Part shown: piece by piece, positions 25,457 through 35,910 of the stretch
How positions within the stretch are numbered: position 1 is the first letter of the stretch
Layout: each line of letters begins with the position of its first letter
Assembly: GCA_027257055.1 (NCBI GenBank)
Contig: JAPVLO010000138.1
Coordinates: 124,001 to 188,000, forward strand
DNA from: Cephalopachus bancanus
Lineage: Eukaryota; Chordata; Mammalia; Primates; Tarsiidae
Length of the DNA stretch: 64,000 bases
Direction: 5' to 3'
Notes under the pieces: generated by a model
Told to the model about the DNA's origin: nothing
The model's input: only the letters and a program-made list of their open reading frames with translations
Databases searched by the model: none
Program-made: the position numbers and the translations under genes

Positions 25457-25758
25457 TCAGGCCTGGTGGCTCTCGCCTGTAATCCCAGCACTTTGGGAGG
25501 TGGAGGCAAGAGGATTGCCTGAGCTCGCGGGTTTGAGACCAGCCTGGATAATATGGCGAGACCTCGTCTCTCCAATCAATCAAAAAAGAAAATTAGCCTG
25601 GTGTGGTGGAGCGTGCCTGTAGTTTCAGCTACTTGGAAGACTGAGGTGGAAGAATCACCTGAGCCCAGCAGGTCAAGACTGAGGTAGCTGTCAGCAGCGT
25701 GCCACTACACTCTAGGCTGGGTGACAGAGAGAGACTCTGACTCAAAAGAAAGAAAGAA
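25457..25758 (+). mobile_element. Full-length Alu, intermediate subfamily
   Basis: A dimer beginning near TCAGGCCTGGTGGCTCTCGC. The B-box region is CTCGCGGGTTTGAGACCAGC: the left half of the new stem (GCGGG) is present but the right half is still ancestral (CCAGC). The tail is GAAA-rich. Short AATCCC-type matches on both sides may be a decayed target-site duplication. Confidence 0.92.
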
Positions 25759-25763
25759 TCCCA

Positions 25764-26541
25764 ATGACCTATTTAGTCAGGTAACACATTGAGAATAATG
25801 CTCACCCACAGCTCTTCAGCCACTGTAGGATCTAAGGTAGTCACACTCCTAATTTTCCACACAACCTCTGATGTGGCTGGGCAACCATTTGTACAAGCAC
25901 TTGCAATAAAATGATTTTCTAATCACAAGTGTTTAACATGTTGTGAGAACACGTATATGTTACAGAACACATACTTAAAGTAAGTTTTATTTTGTGCTTT
26001 TTTTCTTTAAATCGAGCATTCATGGAAAGATCTCTTTGTCTGGAAATATTAAGCTAGTATATACCACATCATTTTCTGAGGATTGTTCTATGGTAATGAA
26101 TTAGTCACTTTCATGTAAGCTGGACTCAAGCCAGTGACTTGGAGTAATAGAATCTTTGTCTCATCAATCTCATGAACCATGTAGTCCCTATTTCAAGAGC
26201 GGTTTTAAGTCTATTTCTAAATGTGTATCCTATTTTTGTATTATGCCAATCAAATATGCTCTCAAAGGAAAGCTGAGTGAATGGCTCAATTATGGCCGTG
26301 GATGCCGTTCCTCTCTATTTCAGGCCCAGTGCTTCTAAATTACTGTGGGCAAAACTTGGATGTTCCCCATGGGGATGAATAATGGAAAAGAAAAAAAAAA
26401 AAAAGATTTGATACTGTAAATTTAGAGTTTAGTATTTTAGCTTTAATCATTATTCCCTTGATTCTACTTATGGAATTTTAATCTTAATGTGTGACTTGCC
26501 TACAATTTGAGGACATTGCATTTGTTTATTTGCCCATTAAA
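25764..26541. other. Unique sequence
   Basis: No element recognised; an A-run lies at about 26390-26404. Confidence 0.5.
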
Positions 26542-26552
26542 AAATAATTTCT

Positions 26553-26849
26553 GCCGGGCTCGGTGGCTCAGCCTGTAATCCCGCGCCTTTGGGAGGCTGA
26601 GGTGAGTGGATTGCCTGAGCCCGCGGGTTCGAGACCCGCCTGGGCAGCGAGACCTCATCTCTACAATAAATCAAAAAAAATCAGCCGGGCGTGGTAGCGC
26701 ATGCCTGTAATTCCGGCTACTTGGAAGGCTGAGGCGGAAGGATCGCCAGAGCCCAGCAGGTCGAGGCTGCGGTGGCCGGAAGCGGCCACTGCACTCCAGT
26801 CTGGGCGACCGAGTGAGACTCCAACTCAAAAAAAAAATAATAAATAAAT
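26553..26849 (+). mobile_element. Full-length young Alu, near-consensus for this lineage
   Basis: It starts GCCGGGCTCGGTGGCTCAGC and has the CCGCGCCTTTGGGAGG variant. The B-box arm is perfect (GCGGGTTCGAGACCCGC), followed by CAGCGAGACCTCATCTCTAC and a right monomer with a near-perfect GTGGCC/GGCCAC stem. The tail is A-rich with TAAA units. Target-site duplication AAATAATTTCT lies at 26542-26552 and 26850-26860. It is a good reference copy for the subfamily. Confidence 0.96.
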
Positions 26850-26860
26850 AAATAATTTCT

Positions 26861-28243
26861 GCCAAAAAATCAATATTTTTGCCAAAAAGCACACAGATGC
26901 TTTTGTGCATTACATATGTGTAATTATAAAAAATATAATACCCTAAATGATAATAATTCACTCAGTCTTTTTGGAGGGTACAGGAATAGAGACCCCCTTT
27001 TAAGCATAAGTTAAACATGTAATGTTTTCTCTTTTAGCTTTTTAAAGTTTTCTAGTATCAAAATTTTTCTTTGATGACAATTTTGAGGAAAGAGTTGGAA
27101 AATCAATCCTGAATTAGAATGTTTACTGTTTAATTGTCACCTCTATGTGTAATGCTATCTGGAACCAGCAGCTGTATCAGAGAAATCAATAATCAGTAAT
27201 ATCATTGATAAAAATATGTCTCTGTAAAGACTGAGAGTAAAAAATTGTATGTGAAAGTGAGACCTTTCAGTTTTCTTGATGAACAGACGTGACATAATCA
27301 TTATCACTGTTCTAATTTCTTAGATTAAGATTATATCTAAATAAGCTGATGTGATTATCCTGAATTTAATGGTGCCTGCTGTTACCTAGGCTGTGTGTTG
27401 CTGGGCAGAACTTTGGTTTTTACTATCTTGTTTCTTGGATATTGTTGGCCGAATTCAATAATTTCATACAATACTGATACCAGAATTCTAGTGCAACGAC
27501 ATGCCATTGTTTTATGTTCAATGTCTTCAGAATTTTTGCATTTTCACTTTTTAATAAGCATAACTTTCTCTAAAAGTATTGTGTTACATAAACAATCATA
27601 ACATGTTAAATACTGACATTTTACTATATTTTCTCATTATACACCCTATCTGGTTTTCTCTATTGGCAATCATCTCTTTTCCCAGCTAAGAAATGCTCTT
27701 TATCTCAAAATGCGATGATTGTGTGGGCTAAAATTATTAATTTTTCCACATATGTCTAAATGGTTCAATGTGAAATGTGAACAAACTAGAGAAAATTGGT
27801 GTGAAATCTTCTTTTATTCATTTAGCACAACTTCTAAAACGCGTGGCATGGCTGTCGTTTATATCAAATTACTCTTATGGAAAGACTAGATTCTACTCTG
27901 TGTTGCCTGCAACCATTTGCTTAGAACTTTAAATGGGAAATTTAGTGTCATCTGTTATCTCTTAAACACTTAAACCTGAGGAAAGACAAATTCTGGATTA
28001 GCTTTTGAATGGTTTCCATTAAATAAAAATTTACTCCTATGCTAGTAGAAAATTTTATCACTATATCCTAAGCTATAAAATGAATAAAGTAAGGCAAAAT
28101 TTAGAAAAGGAAGTTTACTACTTCTTGTAATTGATAATAAATGCCTAAGAATAATATTCCAAGATATGGTTTAGAAAGAAAATCTAATTTTAATTATAAA
28201 GTTTTGAATAGATTCGTATACCACAGCACTGTATGTGGTTCTT
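26861..28243. other. Unique AT-rich sequence
   Basis: No interspersed repeat, RNA gene or coding exon recognised. Confidence 0.5.
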
Positions 28244-28260
28244 AAAAACAAGTTCATAGT

Positions 28261-28569
28261 CGGACTCGGTGGCTCAGCCTGTAATCCCGCGCTTTTGGGA
28301 GGCTGAAGTGAGTGGATTGCCTGAGCCCGCAGGTTCGAGACCCACCTGGGCAACTTGGCGAGACCTCATCTCTACAATAAATCAAAATGAGCTGGGCGTG
28401 GTAGTACGTGCCTGTAGTTCCAGCTACTTGGAAGGCTGAGGTGGAAGGATCGCCAGAGCCCAGCAGGTTGAGGCTGCGGTGGCTGGGAGCGGCCACTGCA
28501 CTCCAGTCTGGGCGACAAAGTGAGACTCCAACTCAAAAAAACCCCAAAACAAACAAACAAACAAACAAA
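28261..28569 (+). mobile_element. Full-length young Alu with long target-site duplication
   Basis: It begins CGGACTCGGTGGCTCAGCC and ends in an (ACAA)n-rich tail. The target-site duplication AAAAACAAGTTCATAGT occurs at 28244-28260 and 28570-28586. The B-box arm is GCAGGTTCGAGACCCACC, one mismatch pair away from the perfect stem. It inserted at the 5' edge of an L1 remnant. Confidence 0.95.
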
Positions 28570-28582
28570 AAAAACAAGTTCA

Positions 28583-29136
28583 TAGTGCAACCTCTTTGGA
28601 AAACAGTGTGACGATTTCTGAAAGAAATAGAAATAGACCTTCCATATGACCCAGTAATCCCCCTATTGGGAATATACCCAGAGGAAGTAAAATCATTCTA
28701 CAAAAAAGATATCTGCACAGGCATGTTTGTGGCAGCTCTATTCACAATAGCAAAAACATGGAACCAAACTTGTTGCCCATCGAAGCTGGACTGGATTGAA
28801 AAAAAGCAGTACATATGCACAAAGGAATATTATGCAGCCATAAAGGAGGACAAACATATGGACTTTGGAGCAACTTGAATAGATTTAGTTGGTCATACTC
28901 AGTGATTGTATCACAGAAACAAAGAACACAGCACCATGTGTTCTCACTCATAAGTGGACCTTGAGCAATTACCATCATACTATAAGAAAGGGATTGGCAG
29001 TTGAGGGAAACTGTCAGGGGAGGGGGGCACACCTCATCCACAAGGGCACCTGCATAATGAGCATTTGTATACCTAACCCTGAATTGTACCCCACATCTTT
29101 AAAAGAAAAAAAATCAGGTTCAAGTAAAATTGTCTT
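28583..29136 (+). mobile_element. L1 3' end, 5'-truncated, sense
   Basis: The end of ORF2 and the 3' UTR are recognisable: GCAACCTCTTTGGAAAACAG, CCATATGACCCAGTAATCCC, AATATTATGCAGCCATAAAG, TCACTCATAAGTGGACC. A lineage-type 3' UTR follows, ending in ACCCTGAATTGTACCCCACA and an A-rich tail. A stretch around 28666-28878 remains open and is an ORF2 C-terminal remnant. The 3' UTR is the reverse complement of those at 40.9, 43.4 and 50.8 kb, so they belong to the same L1 lineage. Confidence 0.9.
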
Positions 29137-29324
29137 ATAAAGCTAACATGAGGAAGATAGCTAGGTATTCCTGAACTACATGAACATGCATTTGAATTAA
29201 TCTAGCAGTCTTGTCATTTAACATTTTTAATCACTCAATAATTTTCTTATTATGGGTTTTCATAAAAATATATTTTTGTTTTTTGTTGGGCTCTGAAATA
29301 CGCGATGGCTTCATAGACTAATAG
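29137..29324. other. Unique AT-rich sequence
   Basis: Nothing recognised. Confidence 0.5.
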
Positions 29325-29465
29325 TTAATAACATGGATGTGAGTCAGGCTTCCTATGTTCTGTTCTAAGCCTTCCACTTACAATCAATGACCTTCAATAA
29401 GCTCAGCATCTCCGTGTCACCATGTGTAAAATGGAGATAATTTTAGTCAACTACCTCTATAAAAA
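29325..29465 (+). mobile_element. MIR SINE fragment
   Basis: Follows MIR order: GAGTCAGGCTTCCTATGTTC, then AAGCCTTCCACTTACAA, then CAATGACCTTCAATAAGCTC, then CACCATGTGTAAAATGGAGA. It is well diverged but collinear. Confidence 0.6.
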
Positions 29466-29639
29466 CATTATATTTTTACATTTTTAAAAACAACTTAAAA
29501 TGTCTTATAAAATCACTAGCAGAGAGTAAGCTTTCTATAAGACATGTTAAATAACAAATACTAAAATACTTTGTAAAAGCTTTTGCTTATAAAATGGAAA
29601 ATATATATATACGGATGTATTTCTAAAGTAAAGTAAATA

Positions 29640-29781
29640 TGGTAGGATAAAAGGAAAAGAAGTAAGGAAGGATGCTAAGAAAGAAGAAAAAAGAGAAAGA
29701 ATGGAGGGAGAAGTGAACAAAAAATGAAGGAGAAAGGAAGGAAGAGAAGAACAGGAGAGGGGAAAATCAGGAAAGAGATTT
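29640..29781. repeat. Purine-rich (GA-rich) low-complexity tract
   Basis: About 140 bases of almost uninterrupted A and G on the plus strand with only occasional pyrimidines. This is the sort of homopurine tract that can form triplex structure. It is not attached to an Alu or L1 body. Confidence 0.8.
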
Positions 29782-30226
29782 GTTTCAAGGACAATTGCCA
29801 GGACACGTGCTCATGAAATGTGGTGGGTGAGCATGATTTTGTGTGTGTAACTAAATTTCTTCTACAGTCAGTTTTACTCATAATAAATTAAGGGATGAAA
29901 GAAACCTCGGCTTTAACTATCAGTAATGCCACCAAATTTTTCCCTATCAGTATCAGTTACCCTGTTCCTATACTCCACACTATATTCCCTTAAAAATGTG
30001 GCCTCAAGGACTCATTATTCTGTTTTTTGTAGATTACCTTCTAGAGGGTCTTGGGTTTGTTTCATTGTGATGAATATAAAATCATGTCGGCATTGCATTC
30101 TAAGATCTCTGAACAATGGTAATCAATATAGGTTCTTAAAAGGGAGAGTAGATAAACTAAAATAATTGATAAAATTTGTAAAAAATAAATATGAATCGAG
30201 CCTAGACTATCAGTTTTAACTGAAAA
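29782..30226. other. Unique sequence
   Basis: Nothing recognised; the 79-codon frame at 29926-30165 has no family signature. Confidence 0.5.
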
Positions 30227-30236
30227 GAAAAGCAAG

Positions 30237-30583
30237 TGGGGTGCAGTGGCTCACACCTATAATTCCAGCACGTTGGGAGGCGGAGGCGAGAGGATTTCCT
30301 GAGCCCACGGATTCGAGACCAGACTGGTCAACGTGGCAAGAACTTATCTCTACAATAAATTAAAAAAAAATTAACTGGGCTTGGTGGGCATTCCTATGGT
30401 TCCAGCTTCTTGGAAGACTGAGGCTGAAGGATCCCCTGAGCCCAGCAGGTCGAGTCTGCCGTGGCCATGATGTTGCTACTACACTCCAGTCTGGGTAGCA
30501 GAGTGAGACTCCAAACAAAAAGAAAGAAAGAAAAGAAAAAAGAAAGAAGAGAGAGAGAGAGAGAGAGAGAAAGAAAGAAAGAC
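30237..30583 (+). mobile_element. Full-length Alu, intermediate age, with expanded (GA)n/(GAAA)n tail
   Basis: A dimer starting near GGGGTGCAGTGGCTCACACC. The B-box region CCCACGGATTCGAGACCAGA is pre-transition. The tail at about 30517-30583 has turned into a GAAA/GA microsatellite with about 14 GA units. Target-site duplication is GAAAAGCAAG (30227-30236) versus GAAAAGCAGG (30584-30593). Confidence 0.93.
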
Positions 30584-30593
30584 GAAAAGCAGG

Positions 30594-32324
30594 AGAACCC
30601 AACTTATATATTATTTGGTATTGTGTAAAATTATTTGTAAAACCTGTTGCTGTATGATCATTTTTGTGGGGCACATACATGTTTAATTATAAACCCACTC
30701 TGTCAATAAGATCGCTTTCTGGTTATTATTTTTATCATCACACTCAGGAGGCATAGATTGTATATATATTTTTAGCTACAATAACAATATTATAAATGTT
30801 TATATGTTAAATGATATACTATAATATTCGTAAAGTTAGTTTTCATAGCCTCATCTTCAAACAAAATATATCACAATCTATAAGAAGTGAATTATTACTC
30901 ACATGGGATAATCTTTAGTGATTTGGTAATTATTTAAAAATAGTTGCAATTAATAATTATTATGGAAAAAGTAAAATATTCTTTTCTTGTGTGTCATGGA
31001 GAAATGATATTAAATGTAAATCCATCCTTACGTAACTTTCGGATTTTCCCCCTGAAAACTGAGCAATTTATAAGCCCAAGAGGACATATCTTTGAAAGAT
31101 TAATCTAGTTTGTGTCCTTTAGTTGACTAATAGCTCCCACTTATTAAATATTCCCTGATGAGAAATTACTGCTTTTACCATCCAGTCTCCTATTTAAAAA
31201 ACCCTACTTCACAGGTATTAGGATAGAGCTAAGTGAAAAGGAAGCCTAGTGAATGACTGTTCAATTAGGGTGTAAAACCTTTTGAAGTGCCATTTCAAAA
31301 AGTCAGGCTATGTACTTGATAGAACTGAGAGGAGGTCAGGTGCCAAAAAATTACTCATAACGATTTAATTCATTCATTTTATAGATTACAGTTTCTGCTC
31401 TTCTGTCGATGCACAATGGATTTATGTGTTTAACTTCCATTAACACTAATAGTAGCTTTGTGCCTAAAACAGAAATACATTGAAAAGAAATAATCTCTTT
31501 TCCTATCTGTTAATCATCTACCCTCTTTCCTTTCTGAAGGAAAAATTTGAGCCTACATAAATTTTACAGTTGCATTATAAGGTCATTTAAATTATTGACA
31601 AGTAACGCAGGAATACTTCTTTATCATTTAATATCTTGTAAGAATCATTGACTAAAAAATACAATGAAGTGATTATTTGGGATTATTTTGCATGTTTGCT
31701 TGTTGAATGTAGGATATTGAAACCTTGAAGTTGATAAGTATTCTATTCTTATAGACACTATTAAGCTTAAATGACTCTCTTTCCCTGGGTTAAACATTAA
31801 AAAAAAAAAGTTTTCCATTTTTAGGCTGTACTTTGACTCTGCTTAACTTTTTAAGCCTGAAGTGTGATTCTGGTACAGAAAACATTTAAAATGGTGGTGG
31901 CCATGTGTACAAATTAGTTTTTCTGAGAGCTGGGTTGCAAAGGCAAAATGTATGGACATTTATTTGGTATGATACTTAAGAATTGGCATAGGGACCTGCA
32001 GGCGCTTTGAGTTTTGTTTCTGGAGGCAGTGATCACAACTTTCTAGTGTTTTGTGGGTACAGAGAGTTATAGCGGGGGTAATATACAGCCTTGAAGTGGT
32101 CAATCTTCCTCTTTCATGTTTAGACAAATGGAAAAACTCTAAATAATAATGTTAGAAAGAGATAAAGAGCACTTCTCTAAGTACTGAAAGCTTTCATTAT
32201 TTATCTGCTGCAACATACATACAGTATGAGTCCATCTAAATATTAATGTATGTGAAAGATATAAATGATGGCTACTCAAAATAATTTACTGAAAAAGATG
32301 GAACCAGCACATAGCACTCATTGT
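30594..32324. other. Unique AT-rich sequence
   Basis: No gene or repeat recognised. An A-run occurs at about 31800-31809. Confidence 0.5.
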
Positions 32325-33455
32325 TATTTCACTGAAAACCCTCCAATGAATCTGCATTTCATTCAAAGCAAAAGTCAATTTCCTTACAATGGCCTGTAGT
32401 GCTTTAATAGAAATGTAACAAAAGACACATGTGATGATACATTTTATAGTGCATCAATATAGGCATAAAGAAACAAATAAAAATAGACTTACTAAAATAA
32501 GTTCATTTAAACTGATATGTCTAGTTTATTACCATTTCAATACACAATTGATAATGACAATTATTTTTTCATGCTTATCTTTGGATTCTAGTGAGTATTT
32601 CAAACTTATAGTCCCTCTGTAGAGGTATAAAATTTGGATTCTACAATTTATGCAGAGAAACTGGATACATACTTATATTTCAAAAAATGCACAGCAGAAA
32701 GAGGTTCTAGTTGTTTCAGTCACTGAAATGACTGCTCAAAAAATGCCTTGTGATATCTGCATCCTCTCTGACAAAAGCACTTCGATTTTGGCATATAAGT
32801 TGATGAAACATAATGTACAATTAAAACTTTAGCAGCTCAGTTGCATTAGCTTTGCTTCCGGTGCTCAGTGGCTGCATCTGGCTAGTGGCTACAGTATTAC
32901 ACAGAGCAGCCTTGTTTCACGGAGCTCTGGGTATCACTTTGACCTCATTTTCTACTGCTCTCTTTACCACCGTGCTTGAGCCACATTGGCCGGCTTACTC
33001 TCTGCCTTAACCACGCCACAGCATTCCTGCCTTGGGGCCTTTGCACTGCTTCTGTCCTTTGCCTGTGATGCTCCTCTTCTGGATTTAGGTATGACTAGTT
33101 GCCACAACTCTTCCAAATCTGTGCTCAGACCTCAGTTTCTCAGTGGGGCCCACCCTGACCCATTATTAAAAAGTCACTCTCCCATCACATGTACACTTAT
33201 CCTGTTCTTTTTTTTCTCCCCTCCCTGCAGAAGTTGTCTCTTGCCAGTCTGTCTTTCCCTCTCCCCTCCCTTTCCCTCTCTCTCTCTCCTCTCTCATGTT
33301 GGTTCTGTATTTTCTTTCATCCCTGACTGTAATAAAAACTTGATGATGACAAGACTTTTTGATCACTTTTCTTCACTGACATATACCACACAGCTAGAGT
33401 AGTGTCGGACGCATAATTGGTGTTCAATATGTTTTTGTTGAATTAATAATTAAAC
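32325..33455 (+). mobile_element. L2 LINE 3' region, sense, split by a hAT transposon
   Basis: The left part (32325-32396) contains AAAACCCTCCAATGAATCTG and TCCTTACAATGGCCTG. The right part (from about 32909) continues with TTTGACCTCATTTTCTACTG, GAGCCACATTGGCC, CCTTGGGGCCTTTGCACTGC and TCAGTGGGGCCCACCCTGAC. It ends near 33440 with GTGTTCAATATGTTTTTGTT-type L2 terminus. The two halves are collinear in L2 once the intervening insertion is removed. A CT-rich patch lies at 33221-33300. Confidence 0.7.
32397..32908 (+). mobile_element. Non-autonomous hAT-Charlie-type transposon inserted in L2
   Basis: The left end reads AGTGCTTTAATAGAAATG and then GACACATGTG. The right end reads GCTCAGTGGCTGCATCTGGC, TAGTGGCTACAGTATTACAC and AGAGCA. 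Both resemble the termini of a common mammalian hAT element with CAGTGCTGTCCAATA-like inverted repeats. The flanking GGCCTGT / GCCTTGT may be a decayed 8-bp target duplication. No transposase frame is present. Confidence 0.55.
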
Positions 33456-33639
33456 AGCTTCCGACAGCTTGGGTTTGCAACCTGAGATAGCAATCTGGAA
33501 GGGGGCGGGCAGAAAACAGACCCATAGAAGAGGAACTATTTCGTGATCATTCTGTTTAAATCTGCCCGCTTTCTCCTGCACTAAATGTGCATTGGGAAAA
33601 GAAAAAAATGTCAGCATTGGAGAGGGAGCCAGGAAGCCT
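33456..33639. other. Unique sequence
   Basis: Nothing recognised. Confidence 0.5.
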
Positions 33640-33760
33640 AATTTCTGTTCTTGGCTCGTTCTCTGATAATCTCAGGTAAGCCAAGTCACACTTCCAGGAT
33701 GGTGCTTTTCCTTCTCTGTATTATAAGGAAAATGGAATGAGCATTACTGAGGGTTCCTTT
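33640..33760 (+). mobile_element. Possible MIR fragment
   Basis: GGGAGCCAGGAAGCCTAATT, then TTCTTGGCTCGTTCTCTGAT, then AAGCCAAGTCACACTTCC fits MIR order with several indels. Low confidence. Confidence 0.4.
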
Positions 33761-35730
33761 CATTTCTAAAAATCCTACTCAGAGCGAGTCCTCTCCAAAA
33801 AAACAAATTTCCAAAAAAGTCTGAATAAATCCATCCACTGGGAGCAAAATGCCATTTATCATAGCTCGGTAAGCAGTCGGACGCTGTACACATTTGCAAG
33901 GTTCTGCACTCCAGAGAGCCCTGTTACAGCAGAGCCCGTAGTGGAGAAACTATGGACAAATAAATGAGAAGAAATTGGCATCACAATGTTTGAGACAAGG
34001 CATAGAGAACTTACGATGGTGAAGAGCTTCTGAATCAAGAGACGTGGGTGTAAAATACATTAAGATGTGTCTGATTTAGTGATCAGGCCCAAGCTACTTT
34101 TTACATAGACAGGTTCATAAAACACAATTTGAAGCAATACAAATTTAGCAAAGCTTGAAAACTATATACCCTGCTACTTTCAGATTTCCTTCTTTAAATA
34201 ATTGAGGTCTGCATGCCATGGAAGATGTGAAAATAAGTAACTTCCTGCCGTTAGGGAGCTTTTAATCTGGGGGGGGATATTTAAAATGGTAATATAAGAG
34301 AGAATGTGAAAATTTCATTATGAAATATATACAATTCTATGGGAGTCCAAAGATAGGAGAGATTATACATGACAGAAAAGATTGAGAAAAACATCATTGT
34401 GGTTGTGTCATCACAGAGCATTTTAACTTGTATTTGAGTTATAAATGCTTAATACTCAGTTTGTTTCATCCTTATTGTTGCTTTACAATCTCCTTTACTG
34501 TGTACTAAAGCAGGAGTGTATAAAATTTTAGGAGTGAGAAACTAGAGCCAATTTCTGATGTTATATGTCTCATATATGTACAAACACACATGTGTGTACA
34601 CACATATACATATATAGTTGCATTTTATATACATTTAATTATAATTAGTATTCGTCATAATATATGCAGTGGCAACCAATAAAAACGAACATATCTCATC
34701 TTTCGTTGAACAAGGGTGTCAGCTGAGTACTTGAAAAAATAATAGAGACAAATGGAGAGAAATAGTGATGACTGATTAATCAAATTATTGATTTTAATAG
34801 TGCTTGTTAATAGAAAGCAATTCATTAGCTGACTTTAAAAAATAATTTTAGGGCTACATGATAATCTTGTTTAAAGAGTATTTCCATTAAAATTAGCAAA
34901 AAGTATAAAAAAATCAGGTACCCATTTCATAATTAATTGTACCTTTATTGCTTATAGCATTTGGGTAAGTCTGTTCAAAGGAATTTTAGGCTTTCAATTT
35001 AGATGGACATAACCAAGAAATAAGTCAGCTAAATATTTTTTAAATACTCAGATTTTCAGGTCAATCTTCCCTCTGTAGGAAGTCAGGTTAAGGGTTTCAG
35101 AAAAAAATTTTTTTTCCCCTGGGACATGGTAGTTATTAGTAAGGCAGTTATATATTTGTTGTTGTTATGGTTGCTGTTCCCCCCCCCACCGGGTTCTAAT
35201 TTTAAATATAAGCACAATTTTTAGCATAGTAATATTCATTCTTGAAAAAACAATGAGATGAGTTCTTTTAAAGGTGAAATTAGCATTACTTAGCCAAGTG
35301 TGACTTGTCCATATACATAAAGTATACTTAAAATCAGAAATTTAAAGCCAGGCTGAAAGTGAATGTAATAATTATTTCTTGGGGAAAAATGTCACATTGG
35401 AGCATAGTAAACTAATTCTCTTCAAAAACAACACAACTATTGAATTGAAATTTATTAAATTCTTGAGAGCTTATTGCATGCCAGTTTCACTTTTCCATCT
35501 ACTCCATTAGACAACAACACAGAGACATTTTCAAATGTAGTTACAGTAAAATGCATGTTGCAATTGACTTTTATTACTGTGATAATAGTTGTAGTGCTTA
35601 CCACTGAAGGCAGGGAATATTGTTCAATTAGTGTGCAAAGAAGAAATATTGTGACACAATGCATCTTTTAGAAGAAAAAGTCAAGATTCCATAGCTTCAA
35701 ATAAAAAAAAAAAATTGGGTAGTTACTACA
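33761..35730. other. Unique AT-rich sequence
   Basis: No gene or named repeat. Homopolymer patches include a G-run at 34269 and a C-run at 35178. A short TATTAAATTCTTGAGAGC-like stretch near 35450 could be a sliver of L2 but is too short to call. Confidence 0.45.
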
Positions 35731-35910
35731 TACCAAGTATTTTTCTGATGTTCTCCATGCATTACCTCATTTAATCTTTATATAACTCATATGGGGGCAC
35801 ATTCTATTTTTATCCGCCCCAAATAACTAAAGAGAAAATGAAGTCACTAAAAAGTTAAGTAACTTGTTCAATGCAGCTAGGATTTTAACTTAAAAAATTT
35901 GATTCTAGCC
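35731..35910 (-). mobile_element. MIR SINE, antisense
   Basis: The plus strand reads GCATTACCTCATTTAATC, then CTATTTTTATCCGCCCCA, then GTTAAGTAACTTGTTCAATG and CAGCTAGGATT. This is the standard MIR reverse-complement order. Confidence 0.65.

Noticed and set aside
32986..33402. 138-codon open frame with a leucine/serine-rich translation
   Set aside because: Lies in the L2 3' region and a CT-rich tract; composition explains it.
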